Source of the DNA: Bimuria novae-zelandiae CBS 107.79
Taxonomy: Eukaryota > Ascomycota > Dothideomycetes > Pleosporales > Didymosphaeriaceae
Assembly: GCA_010015655.1 (NCBI GenBank)
Contig: ML976658.1
Location: forward strand, 1,755,278-1,819,277
Length of the DNA stretch: 64,000 bases
Direction: 5' to 3'
The notes under the pieces are model-generated. The model was given only the letters and a program-made list of their open reading frames with translations, made no database searches and was not told the origin of the DNA. Position numbers and translations under genes: made by a program. Shown piece after piece: positions 25,701 through 38,395 of this stretch (its first letter is position 1; the number at the start of each line of letters is the position of its first letter).

Positions 25701-27626
25701 ATATTACTAGAAATAGCCTAGTAAATTAAGGTTAGCGTGAGAGTACTACCGTTAGCGTAAATATATATAATTATTATTATCTACTCTCTATTACTATCTT
25801 GTATAACTTGCTTTACTCTACTATCTTTATATCTTTGGCGGGAGAAGATGCGCTTCATCTTTAATAGTACCCTAATTAAGAAGCCTTTTTCGTCTATATT
25901 ATATATATATTATAGTTCTACGTTATACTGTTCGATCTTCTGCGCTAAAAGCTTAAAGTAGAGGCTATATTTAAATACTAAATTAGCTTTGTGCCGTGAC
26001 GCGTCCATACTAAAGCTCTAATATAATATAAGGTTAATACGATGTTAAGCGATAAAGTAGTTAATTTAGTATTTTCTAGCAGTTCTTCTAGCTATTTTTA
26101 AGGCAAAATTCTATATTATTTATCTTATAGGCGGTAGACCTTATTAGTAAAGGTTATTAATATAAGTTATAAGAGCTTTCTCTTGCGTGGTGTTAAGGAG
26201 GCGCATATTATTAATTTGCTAAGTATAGGTGTCTTAAACCCCGCGGTAGCGCTTTAACAGCGTTGTTTAATTATAACCATACTTTTTTGCAACTGTAGTG
26301 TAATTAGGTGTTTCTCTAGGATTTAGCGATTTCAGCGACTCTAACGCAGCCTTAATTGGGTCCATATTAGTGTAGTTATGAGAGGGTGAAGAAGTCGAAA
26401 ATTTGGCGGTGAGCGTGCGCCAAGTGATGGCTGTGCGTCATCTGATAAAACACGGTATCCCCCGCACTGTCAAAATCTGCCACAGGCGGACTTCTTGCTA
26501 AGCTAGCGCATATAGTGTCCGAACACATAGGGTTTCCGAACACCGCGCCACAACACCACACCTGTAGAAAACACGCGATTTCTCTGCACAACGCTTATTA
26601 ATATGGACGCCTGTGAGGTTGCTATATAATTAGCTATTAATAATCTCGCTGTAGATCTTTATACTAGCTAGCGCGCAGCTGCGAAGGCGTATAGTATCTC
26701 TTTATTAACGCTATATAGTTAACTACGTGGCGCAACGAACAGCGCGCTTAGCTATTAGTATTAGTAGTAGCTAACTCCTCTATAAGAGGACTTCTTAGTA
26801 GACTAGATCCTTAAAGAAGACGCACGCGCCTGCCCTCCCTTATACGCTTGCGCTTAAGAAATAGCTAATTAAATCCTACGTATAAATAGCGATAGTTAGC
26901 CTATTAGTAAACTCTAGCTCTTACACTTTATTAAGCGACAGCCACGCGTCGTATTAGTTATTAGTAGAAAGCTTAAGACTTAGAGAGCTAATATAGCAAC
27001 TCTAGAGCAGGTGCGCGCGTTCCTAGAGCTCTATAAGTAGACTAGACGGCGGCTTAACATACAGACGGAGAATACCTATAATATGGATGAGACTGGCGTG
27101 GCTCTAGGAGTATGTACAAACACCCGAGTACTCTTTAGTAGTCAGAAAAAGAAGGCTTACATTTAGTCTCTAGAGAATCGCGAGTAGGTCTCTATAATTA
27201 AGTGCGTATTGGCGACAGGGCGGAAACTACGCTGCGCAGTCATCTTCAAAGGCCAGACCCTATAGACTACTTGGTTCCTAGCCAAATCCGTGCCTAGCTG
27301 GCTCTATACAACCTCTAAGAATGGATAGACGTCGAAAGCGATAGGTGTTGAGTGGCTACAGCGTATATTCATACCTAAGACGGCTGTAGATAATGGCCAG
27401 TACCGCCTCCTTATCCTTAACGGCCACGGCAGCTATATTGATATAGACTTCCTCTAGCTCTGCAAGCAACATTAAATCGAGCTCTTATACCTACCTGCGC
27501 ATACCTCGCACGCCCTGCAGCCTCTAGATCTAGCCCCTTTTTCTGTTATTAAGTCTAGTTACAGACGCCAGATCTAGGAGCTTGCATCGCTTAACAACGC
27601 CGCATCTATTAAGAAGGAGCGCTTTA

Positions 27627-29416
27627 AGCTAGCCGATACGTAAGCTGGCCACCCGGGTAAGCTGGCCACCCCACCAAAACGCGACACCTGCACAAAACAC
27701 GCCACATCTCTCCACAACGCTCATTAATATGGACGCCCGTGAGCATGCTATACAATCAGCTATTAGAGATTTTAATGCAGGCATTTATTCTAGTCATCGC
27801 GCTGCGGCTACCGCGTACGGTGTTCCTTAATTGACCCTATCGACGCGCATTAATGGCGTACAAAACCGACGCGTTAGTCACTAACACCGGCAGCGTCTAA
27901 CTCCTTTACAGGAGGACTTCCTAGTAGAATAGATCCTTGAAGAAGACGCACGCGCCTGCCCTCCCTTACACGCTCGCGCTCGAGAAATGGCTAATCGAAT
28001 TCTACGTATGAATGGCGACAACTAGCCTATTAGCAAGCTCTGGCTCTTACACTTCCTCCGGCGCTAGCCACGCGTTGCCTCTGTAGTCGGCAGAAAGCTA
28101 GAGGCTCAGAGAGCTGATGCAGCGACACCAGAGCAGCTACGCGCGTTCCTAGAGCTCTACGAACAGACTCGACGGCGGCTCAACATACGGGTGGAGAACA
28201 CATACAATATGGATGAGACTGGCATTGCCCTAGGGGTATGTACCAACACTAGAGTACTCTCTAGTAGTCAGAAGAAGAAGGCTTATGTTCGCTCTCCAGA
28301 GAATCGCCAGTGGGTCTCTATAATCGAGTGTGTATCGGCGACAGGGCGGAAGCTACGCTGTGCGGTCATCTTCAAGGGCCAGAGCCTACAGACAACATGG
28401 TTCTCCTCGTCCCACGTACCTGACTGGATCTACACTACCTCTGAGAACGGATGGACGTCAAAAGCGATAGGTGTTGAGTGGCTACAGCGCATATTCATAC
28501 CTGAGACGGCTGTATCTGATGGCCAGCACAGGCTCCTCATCCTCGACGGTCACGGCAGCCATATTGATATAGACTTCCTGTGGCTCTGCAAGCTGCATCG
28601 TATACAGCTCCTATATCTACCTGTGCACACTTCACACGTCCTACAGCCTCTCGATCTCGCTCCTTTCTCTGTGATCAAGTCTAGCTACAGGCGTCAGATC
28701 CAGGAGCTCGCATCACTCGACGACGCTGCGCCTGTTAAGAAGGAGCGCTTTATCACCTGCTATCATTAAGCTAGGGAGGAAGGCTTCACAGAGCGTGTAA
28801 TTCAAGCTGGCTGGCAGGCATCTGGTATCTGCCCATTCAACATCAATCATGTGCTCAGCTCGTCGCAGGTCTCTCAGAGGCCTACTACGCCTACACGTCA
28901 GCAGCAGCCTCAGCAGCAGCTCCAGAGCTTCCTCTCTACTCCCCAGGGCCCTCACGATCTCTATATAGCGCAGCGCAGCGTCCAGAGCGTCGAGAATCCA
29001 GGTCGTACGACCCGGCTACTCCTACAGAAAGCAGGTAAGGCTCTAGCAGCTGCAAATGCTAGAGCTGCAGGCCTAGAAGCAGAGAAAAGACGACTTGAGC
29101 AGCAGCTAGAGATATCTACCTCTTAGCGTCAGCGTAAGCGCGTTCGAGTAGACCTAAATTAACGCTTTACAGAGGTAGAGAGTATTAAGGAGGCTATGCG
29201 CGCAGCCGAGGCTTTAGCAGTTTAACCACGTAGATCTACTATATTAAGCACCTTAGAAGCAGCTGCTAGAGCTACAGTAGCTGCAGCGCTTGAATCTATG
29301 TGTAGTCAATGGCAATCATAAGAAGCGTTGTTGAGAAATCGTGTGTTTTGTGCAGGTGTCGTGTTTTGGTGGGGTGGCCAGCTTACCCGGGTGGCCAGCT
29401 TACGTATCGGCTAGCT
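27627..29416 (+). mobile_element. pogo-type transposon, well preserved, inserted in a relative
   Basis: At 1,790 bp with TA on both sides (27,625-27,626 and 29,417-29,418), it has terminal inverted repeats of about 70 bp that are almost perfect and begin AGCTAGCCGATACG. Within each repeat the box GTAAGCTGGCCACCC is present twice at 17-bp spacing (27,640 and 27,657; on the right, its complement at 29,373 and 29,390). Composition is close to normal coding DNA, unlike everything around it. The TA is the only duplicated base pair set, as expected for Tc1/mariner-pogo elements. Confidence 0.93.
27729..29321 (+). pseudogene. pogo-type DDE transposase, single frame with nine in-frame stops
   Basis: One frame of 531 codons runs from the ATG at 27,729 to TAA at 29,319-29,321 without frameshift. 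It has nine internal stops, all at positions where a single transition could have changed a Gln or Trp codon. The N-terminus (about residues 1-110) has a helix-turn-helix DNA-binding character. The catalytic region begins YNMDETGIALGV (first Asp) and continues to LLILDGHGSHIDIDF (second Asp) and THTSHVLQPLDLAPF-like residues including HTSHVLQPLD (third Asp). The C-terminus is Gln-rich, then a Glu/Arg coiled coil (LEAEKRRLEQQLE). The enzyme cuts and pastes the element in the nucleus. It is lightly RIPed and non-functional as it stands. Confidence 0.88.
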
Positions 29417-30239
29417 TATTGCCTGCTACTATTAAGCTAGGGAGGAAGACTTTACAGAGCGTGTAATTTAAGCAGGCTAGCAGGCTACTAGTGTCTGCCT
29501 ATTTAACATTAATTACGTGCTCAGCTTATCGCAGCTCTCTTGAAGGCCTACTACGCCTACGCACTAGCAGTAGTCTTGGCAGCAGCCTTAAAGCTTCTTC
29601 TCTACTCCCCAAGGCCCCCGGGATCTCTATATAGCGCAGCGCAACGTCCAGAGCGTCGAGAATTTAGGTCGTACGACCCGGCTACTCCTACAGAAAGCAG
29701 GTAAGGCTCTAGCAGCTACAAATGCTAGAGCTATAGGCCTAGAAGTAGAGAAAAGACGACTTAAGTAGTAGCTAGAGATATCTGCCTCTTAGCGTCAGCG
29801 TAAGCGCGTTCGAGTAGACTTAAATTAACGCTTTATAGAGGTAGAGAGTATTAGGGAGGCTATGCGCGTAGCTAAGGCTTTAGTAGCCTAACTACGTAAA
29901 GCTACTATATTAAGCGCCTTAAAAATAGCTGCTATAGCTATAGCAGCTACAGCGCTTGAATCTATATATAGTTAATAGTAATTATAAGCAGCGTTGCTGA
30001 GATATCGCGTGTTTTCTGCAAGTGCGGTTTCGTGGCGCGGTGTTCGGAAACCCTATGTGTTCGGACACTATATGCGCTAGCTTAGTGGCCAATCGGACGA
30101 TAGCTCCGATTCTGCATAAACACCGAGATTTATGAAGTTTGGCTATAGATTCTTATACAATCTGCATTTTTACTCGTACTTAACTTAAATTACTTAATAA
30201 TTGAGCTCTTGGTGGTGTTAATTAACTTAATTGTTTGTA

Positions 30240-32219
30240 GTCGGCGGAGGTGCTCCTGCCAGCACTCAGGGCGTACTTTAGGCCTACACATAGGCAGTTG
30301 GCAGAGACTACACCCAAAGCGCGTACGCGGAGTACGCTGAGGAGGTCGAGGAGACTGTAAATTGCCTTAAACGTGACCTAGAGCTACCCTGTGAGGCTGA
30401 GACTTGTGCTGGCGTCGCCCACGCTCCGTACAAAGTACACAAGTCTTTGCCTGTTTATACAGGTTTGCGGAGCGATAGGAGCTCTCCTTAGCGACAACGA
30501 CGTTGTCTAATCTCTTGCGCTTTGCTCCTGCGTTACAGAGACGCGTCCCGCGGTCGAAAAGCTACTTAATAAGGTCGTATAGGAACCTTTTATAGCCGCT
30601 CCTTTTAGCGGCAGCAGCGTTAGAGTATAAGGATAGCCTGTACGCGTTATTAAGCGTTAGGTTAAGCAGAAAGTAAAGTAAAAGTCGCTAGGTACAACGC
30701 TTAACTTACTAGGTCGAGTAATACGCCTTCGTCTGATTAAAGCAATTAACTTTAGTTTTGTGATAATTATAGTCGTTAATTATCTGCGGTATGCCTAGTA
30801 GCCTTACAGGCTCGTTGCTAAAGGCTTTTTTAAAGATCCCCTTGTTGTTTTGGCTTATTTTAGAGCGTCGGCGGAGCTTTATAATGACCTAGATTGCTGG
30901 TGGCGACTATCGTCAGCGTGCCAAGGCCATAGTGTTAAGACGACAAACTTACGCTCTGCGACGGTAGAGGCAAAAAGGACGACCTAATTGTCTCTCCACG
31001 CTGCCTGTAGGACTTCTCCGCTCTTTGACAAGTCCTATCTGATCTCTCCCCACTCCATGTGCTTTGTAAACTGCGTTTTTAGACGCATAAGGCTACTCGA
31101 AAAGCGCTCCTTTGCCACCTTCTAGCGGGCGCGCCCTTTAACGCTAATGTCCTTAGCTTGTAACTCCACGCGCGCAGCGTCTTTAAAAGTCTCTTTAGTT
31201 ATTGTCTTAGTTGTCTAGACTGTCCCTGCGCAACCCACGCCTTGCCGCCGCAGGTATTTAAGCATAGGTATAGTGTTGAATAGATTGTCGTCCCACATAA
31301 TGTGGAGACCTAACAGAAAAAGGCGCTGACTATTAGCGTTAACGGCAAGGACGAGAGCGACAGGTACTAACTCTATAGGTATAAAAGCCTGCGCGTCAGC
31401 GTTAGTAAAGGTTAGTAAATTAATAGGGCCGCGGCCTTTGCCTCTGGCATAAAATAACTAGTTTAGGACGACTCTATCGTTTGCCAGACACCAGATTTTA
31501 AAGCCCTTAGGTGTAGGCTTTGTCTTAATAATTACCACCTCGCTAGTACGTCTAGTAAATCTGGCAATAGCCTCGTCGACGTAGAGGTGCTTGCCAGGGC
31601 GCTAGTACTGCAGAGAGCGCGCGCGGAGGAGCTCTGAGAGATCCCATACCCTGCCAAAAGGTGACTGAAAAGTCTAACTAACTTCCGTAGTGTATAGGTA
31701 GCGATCTAGCTGGTGCCAGCGCGTACAGCCCATGAAGTCGTTAAGCTTGTGAGTAGGCGCGTTTTTGTGACCGCGACTCTAATATTCTGCCAGCGATGGC
31801 TCTCTGTGGACGGCCATATATACGATAATTGCAAAGTACGTATATAGCTCTCCTGGCGACGTAGGTTTCCAGCCTCTCGCGGAGGGTAGCTGAGGGTGCG
31901 CATGAGCAGCGCGATTGTTGGTAAAGTGTGCGATCTGCTCTATAACTTTGGCGTCGAAAAACAAGTTAAAGAGGGCAATTGGAGAGCCTTTGTTAGTACC
32001 CTTAGGTAAATTAGCGACTCTAAAAGTATGTAGGTTGTTAATTTCGAGAGGTCTCCATTGCGGTGGCGGCGTGGACGGTAAGTTAGGTAAAACACCTCGT
32101 TTTTGTGAGTATTTTATATATTTTATAAAGTTAGGATCGTTACTAACAGCAGACGCAGGATTTAGCATGTTTACATATAGTAGTAATTTTAAAAAAGGTC
32201 GATTTTGGCTGTAAAACAA
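30240..32219 (-). pseudogene. piggyBac-like (DDE_Tnp_1_7) transposase, lightly RIP-inactivated
   Basis: Minus-strand reading from about 32,219 gives a long frame with a few TAG/TAA codons. After an N-terminal leader comes the domain start (SPIALFNLFFDAKVIEQIA, then WKPTSPGELYTYFAIIVYM), typical of fungal PGBD-type proteins. It continues with KHLYVDEAIARFTRR (first catalytic Asp region), TKPTPKGFKIWCLA, and then MWDDNLFNTIPMLKYLRRQG (second catalytic Asp region). The last stretch (31,000-30,500) becomes hard to follow. The gene fills the element between the nested pogo element and the right terminal repeat. Compared with neighbours it has few stops, so RIP was mild. Confidence 0.82.
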
Positions 32220-32819
32220 AAATTGCCGTCATCACAATTCAAATTTGGTGTTGAGATCGACTAGACGCTGATTGGCGCGTCGTTTGTGGCAGATTTTGAC
32301 AGTGCGGGGGATATCGTACTAGTTAGGTAAATGGGCCGGTTCGGCACTTGGGCCACCCCCGCTTTTTCAACCCCTTGCTTCACCCTCTAATAACTTAACT
32401 AATATAGCTCTAATTAACGACGCACTTAAAGAAATTAAATTATACAAGTTAGCTAAAGGATAGTTATACTAAAAAATCGTAAAGAAATATAGTATGCTAC
32501 GTAAATTATTAAGGAGACTATACTAAGGTAAAAATACCCTAATAGAAGAGCAGAAACTCTAACGCAGAAAGATTAACCTATAATAAAAATTAAAGCTTAT
32601 AAGCTATATAGAGTAGCTTATAGCTTATTAGCTACTACTTATAAAAGAAATAATATAGAATTTTATCTCTATAATTATAAAATAGCCTGTTAAAAAGAGC
32701 TAGGTTACTTAATTCCTTAACTATAATTTAATTATTATTATTTTTTATTAAACTACTATAATAGACAGCGTATGATACTAAGCTAATTTAGGTAATAAAT
32801 ATTAGTTATTCTTTTAATT

Positions 32820-33061
32820 TGTTAATACGGCAATAGGCTGTTGGATCAAGACTTCGTTGTAATAATGTGGTATTGATTTGATTCTTGATTGCAGATCTAT
32901 TATGGTAGGCTGTTATAAGAAGTATTTATCGAGCGTGGTTTGTCCCTTGCTAGCCTAATCAGGACTAGCGCAATAAACCACAGGCAAACTATATAACAAA
33001 CTATAGGTAAACTATATAGTGGTAAAAGCCGTAGTAGTGTTGCGCAGGTTTGAAGCTAACA
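32820..33061 (-). repeat. 3' LTR of the second Copia element
   Basis: 242 bp, TG/CA ends. It carries a short internal tandem of the type AAACTATA(TAACA/GGT) near 32,985-33,020. A purine-rich tract (seen as CTATCTTTTCTTTT on the plus strand) follows at 33,065 and is the likely polypurine primer. Confidence 0.88.
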
Positions 33062-36000
33062 CTGACTATCTTTTCTTTTATGCTACATGTGGCCAGTTCA
33101 GCCCAGAACGCTTAAATCTGCAATAAAACACAATCTGTAACAGTTACTAGTTTTCTAACCAGACTAGCGCCGGTGCGCGTCCTCTTAGTACTTATCTTGC
33201 TACTCCTTTTACAGACTTACTACTTCTTGCTGTCATAATTATACTCTAGGGTGTTAACTTTAGCACGATTGACCTAGCCTTACACGCGAAGCTTAAGCTA
33301 GTTATAGTTAATAAGATACTCTATAGCTAAGTTAAAGTTGGCCTTAGTTATTAAGTCTGCTGGATTGTCATGTCCATTAATCCAGCGGATGTCTATAAGA
33401 TTATTACGCTTATAGGCCTTACGTAGAGCTATAATGTTAATTATAAGGCGCTTCTCCTTAGTGGTGCCAAGCTTAATAAGGTAATTATATAAGGAGCGTG
33501 AGTTAGTGCACATAATAATAAAGACATTAGGGAGGTTAAGTCGCTACATAATTATGTTAATTATACTACTAATTATAATTGTAATATTAACTCTATAGGC
33601 TATCGCGTAGATCTTAGATACAAGGACGCTGCGAGTGACGCGCTTACACTTAATAAATAACTAGTAAACAATATTACTAGTAAATTTAAAGTTATAATCG
33701 CTATCTTTAGTCTCATTACTAAGCGTAATTATAAAGCCTATTTATAATAACATATCCTTATTATTAGTAAATAATGCGTTAATAAAGGCGTACAGCTTTA
33801 AGTTGCTTAAGTCTAGTAGGATAAAGTTAAGGCCGCGAGTAATATTCTCCTTCTACTAGATAATGCGCTTATTTAATCTAGCAATTTCTTCTTTTATAGG
33901 CTTACTCGCTTAGGCTGCGGCGGCGAGGTCGAAGCTCGCCTTAGATTAACAAATTGTCGCAATATAAGCACCTTAAGCGCGCTATTAAATGTATAATTAC
34001 TTATTATTAGCTATTTCTAGCTTCTCGCCTTGCTTCTTCTGGCGTAGAGTAATAGCGCGATTATTATTATTAAGCTTAACAATGTAGCTATTAAAGTCAA
34101 TTTACGCGTCTAGTAAGAGAAACTACTTAGGCTTAGCCTTAAAACGTAGCTCTTAGTCCTTAAGGTCTATAAAAGCTTTATTAGACAGACCAAACGTATC
34201 GTTAGTTTATATGCTAATAATGCCAAAGCACTTGCTATTAGCCTTACTAATAAGTAGGTATAGATTATAAGTAGATGTTACTATGTAGAGAGTCTTGGTG
34301 TGGTGTTTATTGTACGTTAACCACTAATAGGTACCTGCTTCAGCAATGCTATATAGTGGCTTAATAATAACTATAACTATGTTTGTTAGATAACTTTCCT
34401 TAAGCTAGGCTCGTATGTTAGCTATAATAGTACGCTAGAGTGGATTATCCGATTGCGTATAGGCCTGAGTGATGTCACGGAGCCAGAGGTACATGCCTAG
34501 CTTTAATAGTAATGGTGCTAGAGCGATAATTACACGCTGGCTTGTACGCTAGATAGTAGGAGACTGTGTTAGGACAAGCTTCTTATTATTATTAGCGTAT
34601 CCTTAGATAACAAGACGGGACTTCTCGTACGGATAATTAGTAGTCTTACCCTTAACTTTATTAATAATGCGTAACTTAAAGATGCGGACCTTATTATAAT
34701 AGTAAAGACTATACTTCTTAAAGCGAAAAACACCTTATGTTATAAGGGCGTTAATCTCTACCTTTATAGATGCTTTAAATAGTTACTTTAGTGTTGTAAT
34801 CTTACTAACTACTTGTAGCTTCTTAGCTAGGATAAGATCATCACGCTTACGTTAATTAAGGTTAACTATAGTAGTTATAACTTTATTAGGTTTTAGCTTA
34901 TTCCTTAAGCCTTTTAGCCTATCGCGCTTACGCTTAGGTGCGGGCTCCTCTATAATAAGAGTAAAATCATTATTAGAGCCACCGTTGTCCTCGTCCTCTA
35001 CGGGAGGGGTAATAATAGTCGTATCGTTTGCATAATACGGGCGCACTATGGTAATGCAGAAGGTAACTTATTTATTATTAATTTTAATAACTATAGATTA
35101 CTTATTAACGTGGAGGGCGATTATCTAATATAGGCTAGACTATTTATAGTTCTCTCGCTAGACCTTAACGCTACTTAGAATAGGCAATAGTAAGATATTA
35201 GTTGCGTTAGGACTATTACGAGTTATAAGAGCCTTATTAATTTAGCGCTTTACCTTAATCTTGCGTACTTTAGCTATTGCTTTGCGCACTACAGCGCCGC
35301 GGGCAGTAATAGATAGCGATAGTGGTGATTTCTTTAACAGGCGAGGATATGCTCTAAAGACAAGAAGAGTTGGGACAAGTTTATTAGAACCTACGGTGTT
35401 ATTAACAGCCTTAATAGCTATCTGTAAGATATGTTTGGGAGCGGTTGTGCGTCCAACGTCTGCAGAGATCACCCTATAAGCACGGTAGATAGGAGCATAA
35501 TAGCGCTTAATCTTGCTAATTAAATAATGTGCCTCTACTAGGACTTTCTTAATCTTAATTACAAGTGACGTGGCGTTATTAATAAACTTGTTAGTAATAA
35601 AGTTCTTGCTAGCATCTATCTTAATAACGTTAGGAGGACTAACGTACATGTTAATCCACATGGCGCGAAGGAGATCCTAAGTAGTGTTTGCCTAGATATT
35701 TAGCATGAATTAAGTAGCTTAAAAAGCTATGGCTTTATTAACTGCGTGGAGCACTGGTTTCTGATTAATATACATTATATTAATAATAACGCATGAGTTG
35801 AAGTCCATGTTATCGCGAATAGTGAAGCGGAAACGGCTAGGTGCTTTACTATAGATTTAACACTAGTGATAGTACTTATTAATGCGATTAATAATGTCCT
35901 TATTAATATCTTTATAGCCTGCTTTGCTAAGGATCTTGTGCAGTCGTCTAATAGTAGGATAGCTAAAGCGTTAATAAAGCTAGCGCAGCTTAGTCTTGGT

Positions 36001-38395
36001 TAAGTAGTAGATAATAGTCTCTTGTTTATTAAGCAGGAGCCATAGATGTCCCTATTTACGGACAATTAGGAATTCTTTGCCACCTTGAACGAGCATATTA
36101 TCGATGTTGTTAAAGAAGATACTATAATAATCTATATTATTTAAGTAGAGCAGAAATGGTGTGTTAGTTAGCATTACTATAAAGGTAATTATACTAAATG
36201 GCGTGCTGACATTAACGTCGCTAAGAAAGAAATACTCTAAATTATCTCTAAATTAGATTTAACAACGTCCTGCGGTGGACTTATTAATAACTATAAATAG
36301 TTAGATAAGCTACAGCGCCTTTACTTATATCTTACTAGTAGTTAAGACACTAGCTGCACTAGTGTTAGGCATAATACCTTAAAAGATATCTACGCCGTAG
36401 CGTGAATTAAATAAGAAAAGTTAAGCATCTTTATTTACTTTACTAGAGATATAAGGATTATCGCCTGTAATTGCATAAAGTACGGTAGCGTTATTAAGGC
36501 TAGAGATAATGGCGTCGCCGTTAATCTTGCTATAGGATGTAGTTAAGTAGACTTAGTTAGTAAAATATGCTTTAATATTATTATTACTAGTATTATTGTC
36601 GCTACTGTTGCTGTCTTTAAGCTCTATGCTTTTATAGCTAGCGAGAAACACTTTATAGCTTAGGGTATTAGGATTATCTTAAGCGTATTAGTTATAGCGT
36701 TAGCAATGCTCTATGCGCTCCTTCTTTAAGTGTTAAGTTAACTAGCACTTAGGCTACTTATAAATAAAGCATGTCTTATTGCGGCGATTACTTAAGTAGT
36801 TTAACTAATAGTTATTATTATTAAATTGATTGCCGCGCGATCCGCCTTGACCTTAATAGCAGTAGCTATAGTAGTTATTATCTAATAATCCTATAGCTTG
36901 TCGATTATTGTAGATATAGCGGCGATTAGTATAATACTGCTTATCTGCATCTCGTGATAGAAACTAGCTATTAGGATAATAGCTTAACCACATGCTAACT
37001 GCGTTGCGGAGATCTACAGCAACACCTTTAAATGTAGTTACTAGCTTTAAGTAAGCTATAGTAGTTACTTTAATGCTACGACATGCGCTAAGGAGCTATT
37101 GCGCAAGCAAATGCTAATTATAGCTTTTACCCTAGTTTTATAATAGTGCCTAATAGAGCATGTTTATCTTACTAATAACTATTTTAAGACACTCTATAGG
37201 GTCTTTCTTAGGGTTAGCAGTTATAACGCTCTTAAGCGTAGTGCTATACCACTCATAGAGGTATATCTAATAAGCTTATGTGGTATTAAAGTACGTGCGT
37301 AGCTTATTAAGCATTATATTATAAGTAAGCGTAAGCGCCTGGGGAGCAATATAATTATAGTAATACTAAAGCGCTTAGCTAGTAAGCATAATAGAGAGTG
37401 CCATTTTATACTGCTTATTCTTATTAATCCTAACCTTGGTGTAGAGGTCGTTAAACACCTTAATCTTTGTCTTAAGGATGTTGTATTTATCACCTGAATA
37501 CTTTTGCTCCAGCGTGTATAACTTAGCGAGGTTAGTAAGCAAATAAGAGTTATTCTGCACAGGCGTAAATCCAGGTTATAATAATAATAATAATCCTCCA
37601 CCTAGCGGAGCTCGCTACTACCACTATTATTCTTTATTATCTACGATCTAGTGGCACTTGAAGCCTTCGCAGAGCCTTATAAGCTTAAGATACTTAGCGG
37701 GCCGTTTTAAGATAGTAGTTAATATAAGGAGTTCTGCGAATTAGTTAGGGAGATTATTACTATTACTTTGCTTAATATAGATGTCTTGCTAGTGGAGGAG
37801 CTCTTTAAGTGCTTTTTAGATACGCTTGTTAATGCTATTAAAGAGATTGTAGGTAAAATTCTTAAAATGCTCCTTAAACTTAAGTAGTAAAAATAGGTTG
37901 AATATGTTATCTTCTTCTACCTGTATTATCTAGTTAATAACTATAGTGTTAAGTTTGTCTGTATTAACGGTGGCGTTAGTAATATTAAAATCTTAGTTAG
38001 CGTACTAGTCCTTATAGATTATCTTGTCTAGGTACCACGAGCGATCCTTTGTTTAGGTGTACTTTATAATAGTGTTTTAGATATAGGCCTGTGATTAGTG
38101 TGATTTAACAAGAGTTAGCGTGGTTGACGCAAATCTCCTTCCGAACTAAGCCTTGGTAGGGACAATCCAGGCGGAGAGATCCTTTAAATACGAGGCGCCG
38201 CTGATCCTAATACAGGATAGCAGTGAGCTTGTCGTACCTGTACTTCGCACTAGCGATGCTGTATCCTGGGCCTTAGTAGGGGAGGAGGCATGCGCTAACC
38301 GCTTCTATCGCCAGAATACTTAGCCTGAAACGTGCGCTGAGATTCCCTGTACACAGTATATCTTGCCAATCTGTGGTGTAGCAACCACTGATCAG

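Larger units (their letters stand above)
18927..26455 (-). mobile_element. pogo-type transposon split by a complete Copia element
   Basis: Matching ends (CCGTGTTTTATTAGATGACG on the left; the complement of the right end differs at a few bases) are flanked by TA at 18,925-18,926 and 26,456-26,457. The minus-strand transposase starts at 26,365 with MDPIKAALESL and a CENP-B-type helix-turn-helix (YTTVAKKYGYN, then KRYRGV). It is interrupted at 25,701/20,312 by a Copia element and resumes with the DDE motif LLILNSHGSYITIEFIKYY near 20,110-20,170. It ends in a Lys/Glu/Arg-rich coiled coil (19,260-19,700). Without the insertion the element is about 2.14 kb. CGCACG boxes recur at 18,945 and 18,963, spaced 18 bp. 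Many RIP stops are present. Confidence 0.85.
26501..30082 (+). mobile_element. pogo-type transposon (host of a nested relative)
   Basis: The ends AGCTAGCGCATATAGTGTCC are inverted and flanked by TA (26,499-26,500 and 30,083-30,084). The box TCCGAACAC occurs twice at 17-bp spacing on the left (26,518 and 26,535), and the complementary pair GTGTTCGGA lies on the right (30,040 and 30,057). The transposase starts at 26,603 (MDACEVAI), runs to 27,624, is interrupted by a related 1.79-kb element, and continues from 29,419 to about 29,990. It is strongly related along its whole length to the inserted element but carries far more TAA/TAG codons, so it is older or has met more RIP cycles. Confidence 0.9.
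26459..32310 (-). mobile_element. piggyBac-like transposon carrying nested pogo elements
   Basis: The inverted ends CCCCCGCACTGTCAAAATCT (26,459 onward) and their exact complement ending at 32,310 agree over at least 25 bp. Each end is bordered by ATAT: on the right at 32,311-32,314; on the left the four bases are split by the pogo insertion (A at 18,924, TA, then T at 26,458). The minus strand encodes a DDE_Tnp_1_7-type transposase. Removing the nested element at 26,501-30,082 and one TA leaves about 2.27 kb, a usual length for piggyBac-like elements. Typical piggyBac target sites are TTAA; ATAT here is unusual, and because it is palindromic it could also belong to the inverted repeat. Confidence 0.82.
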
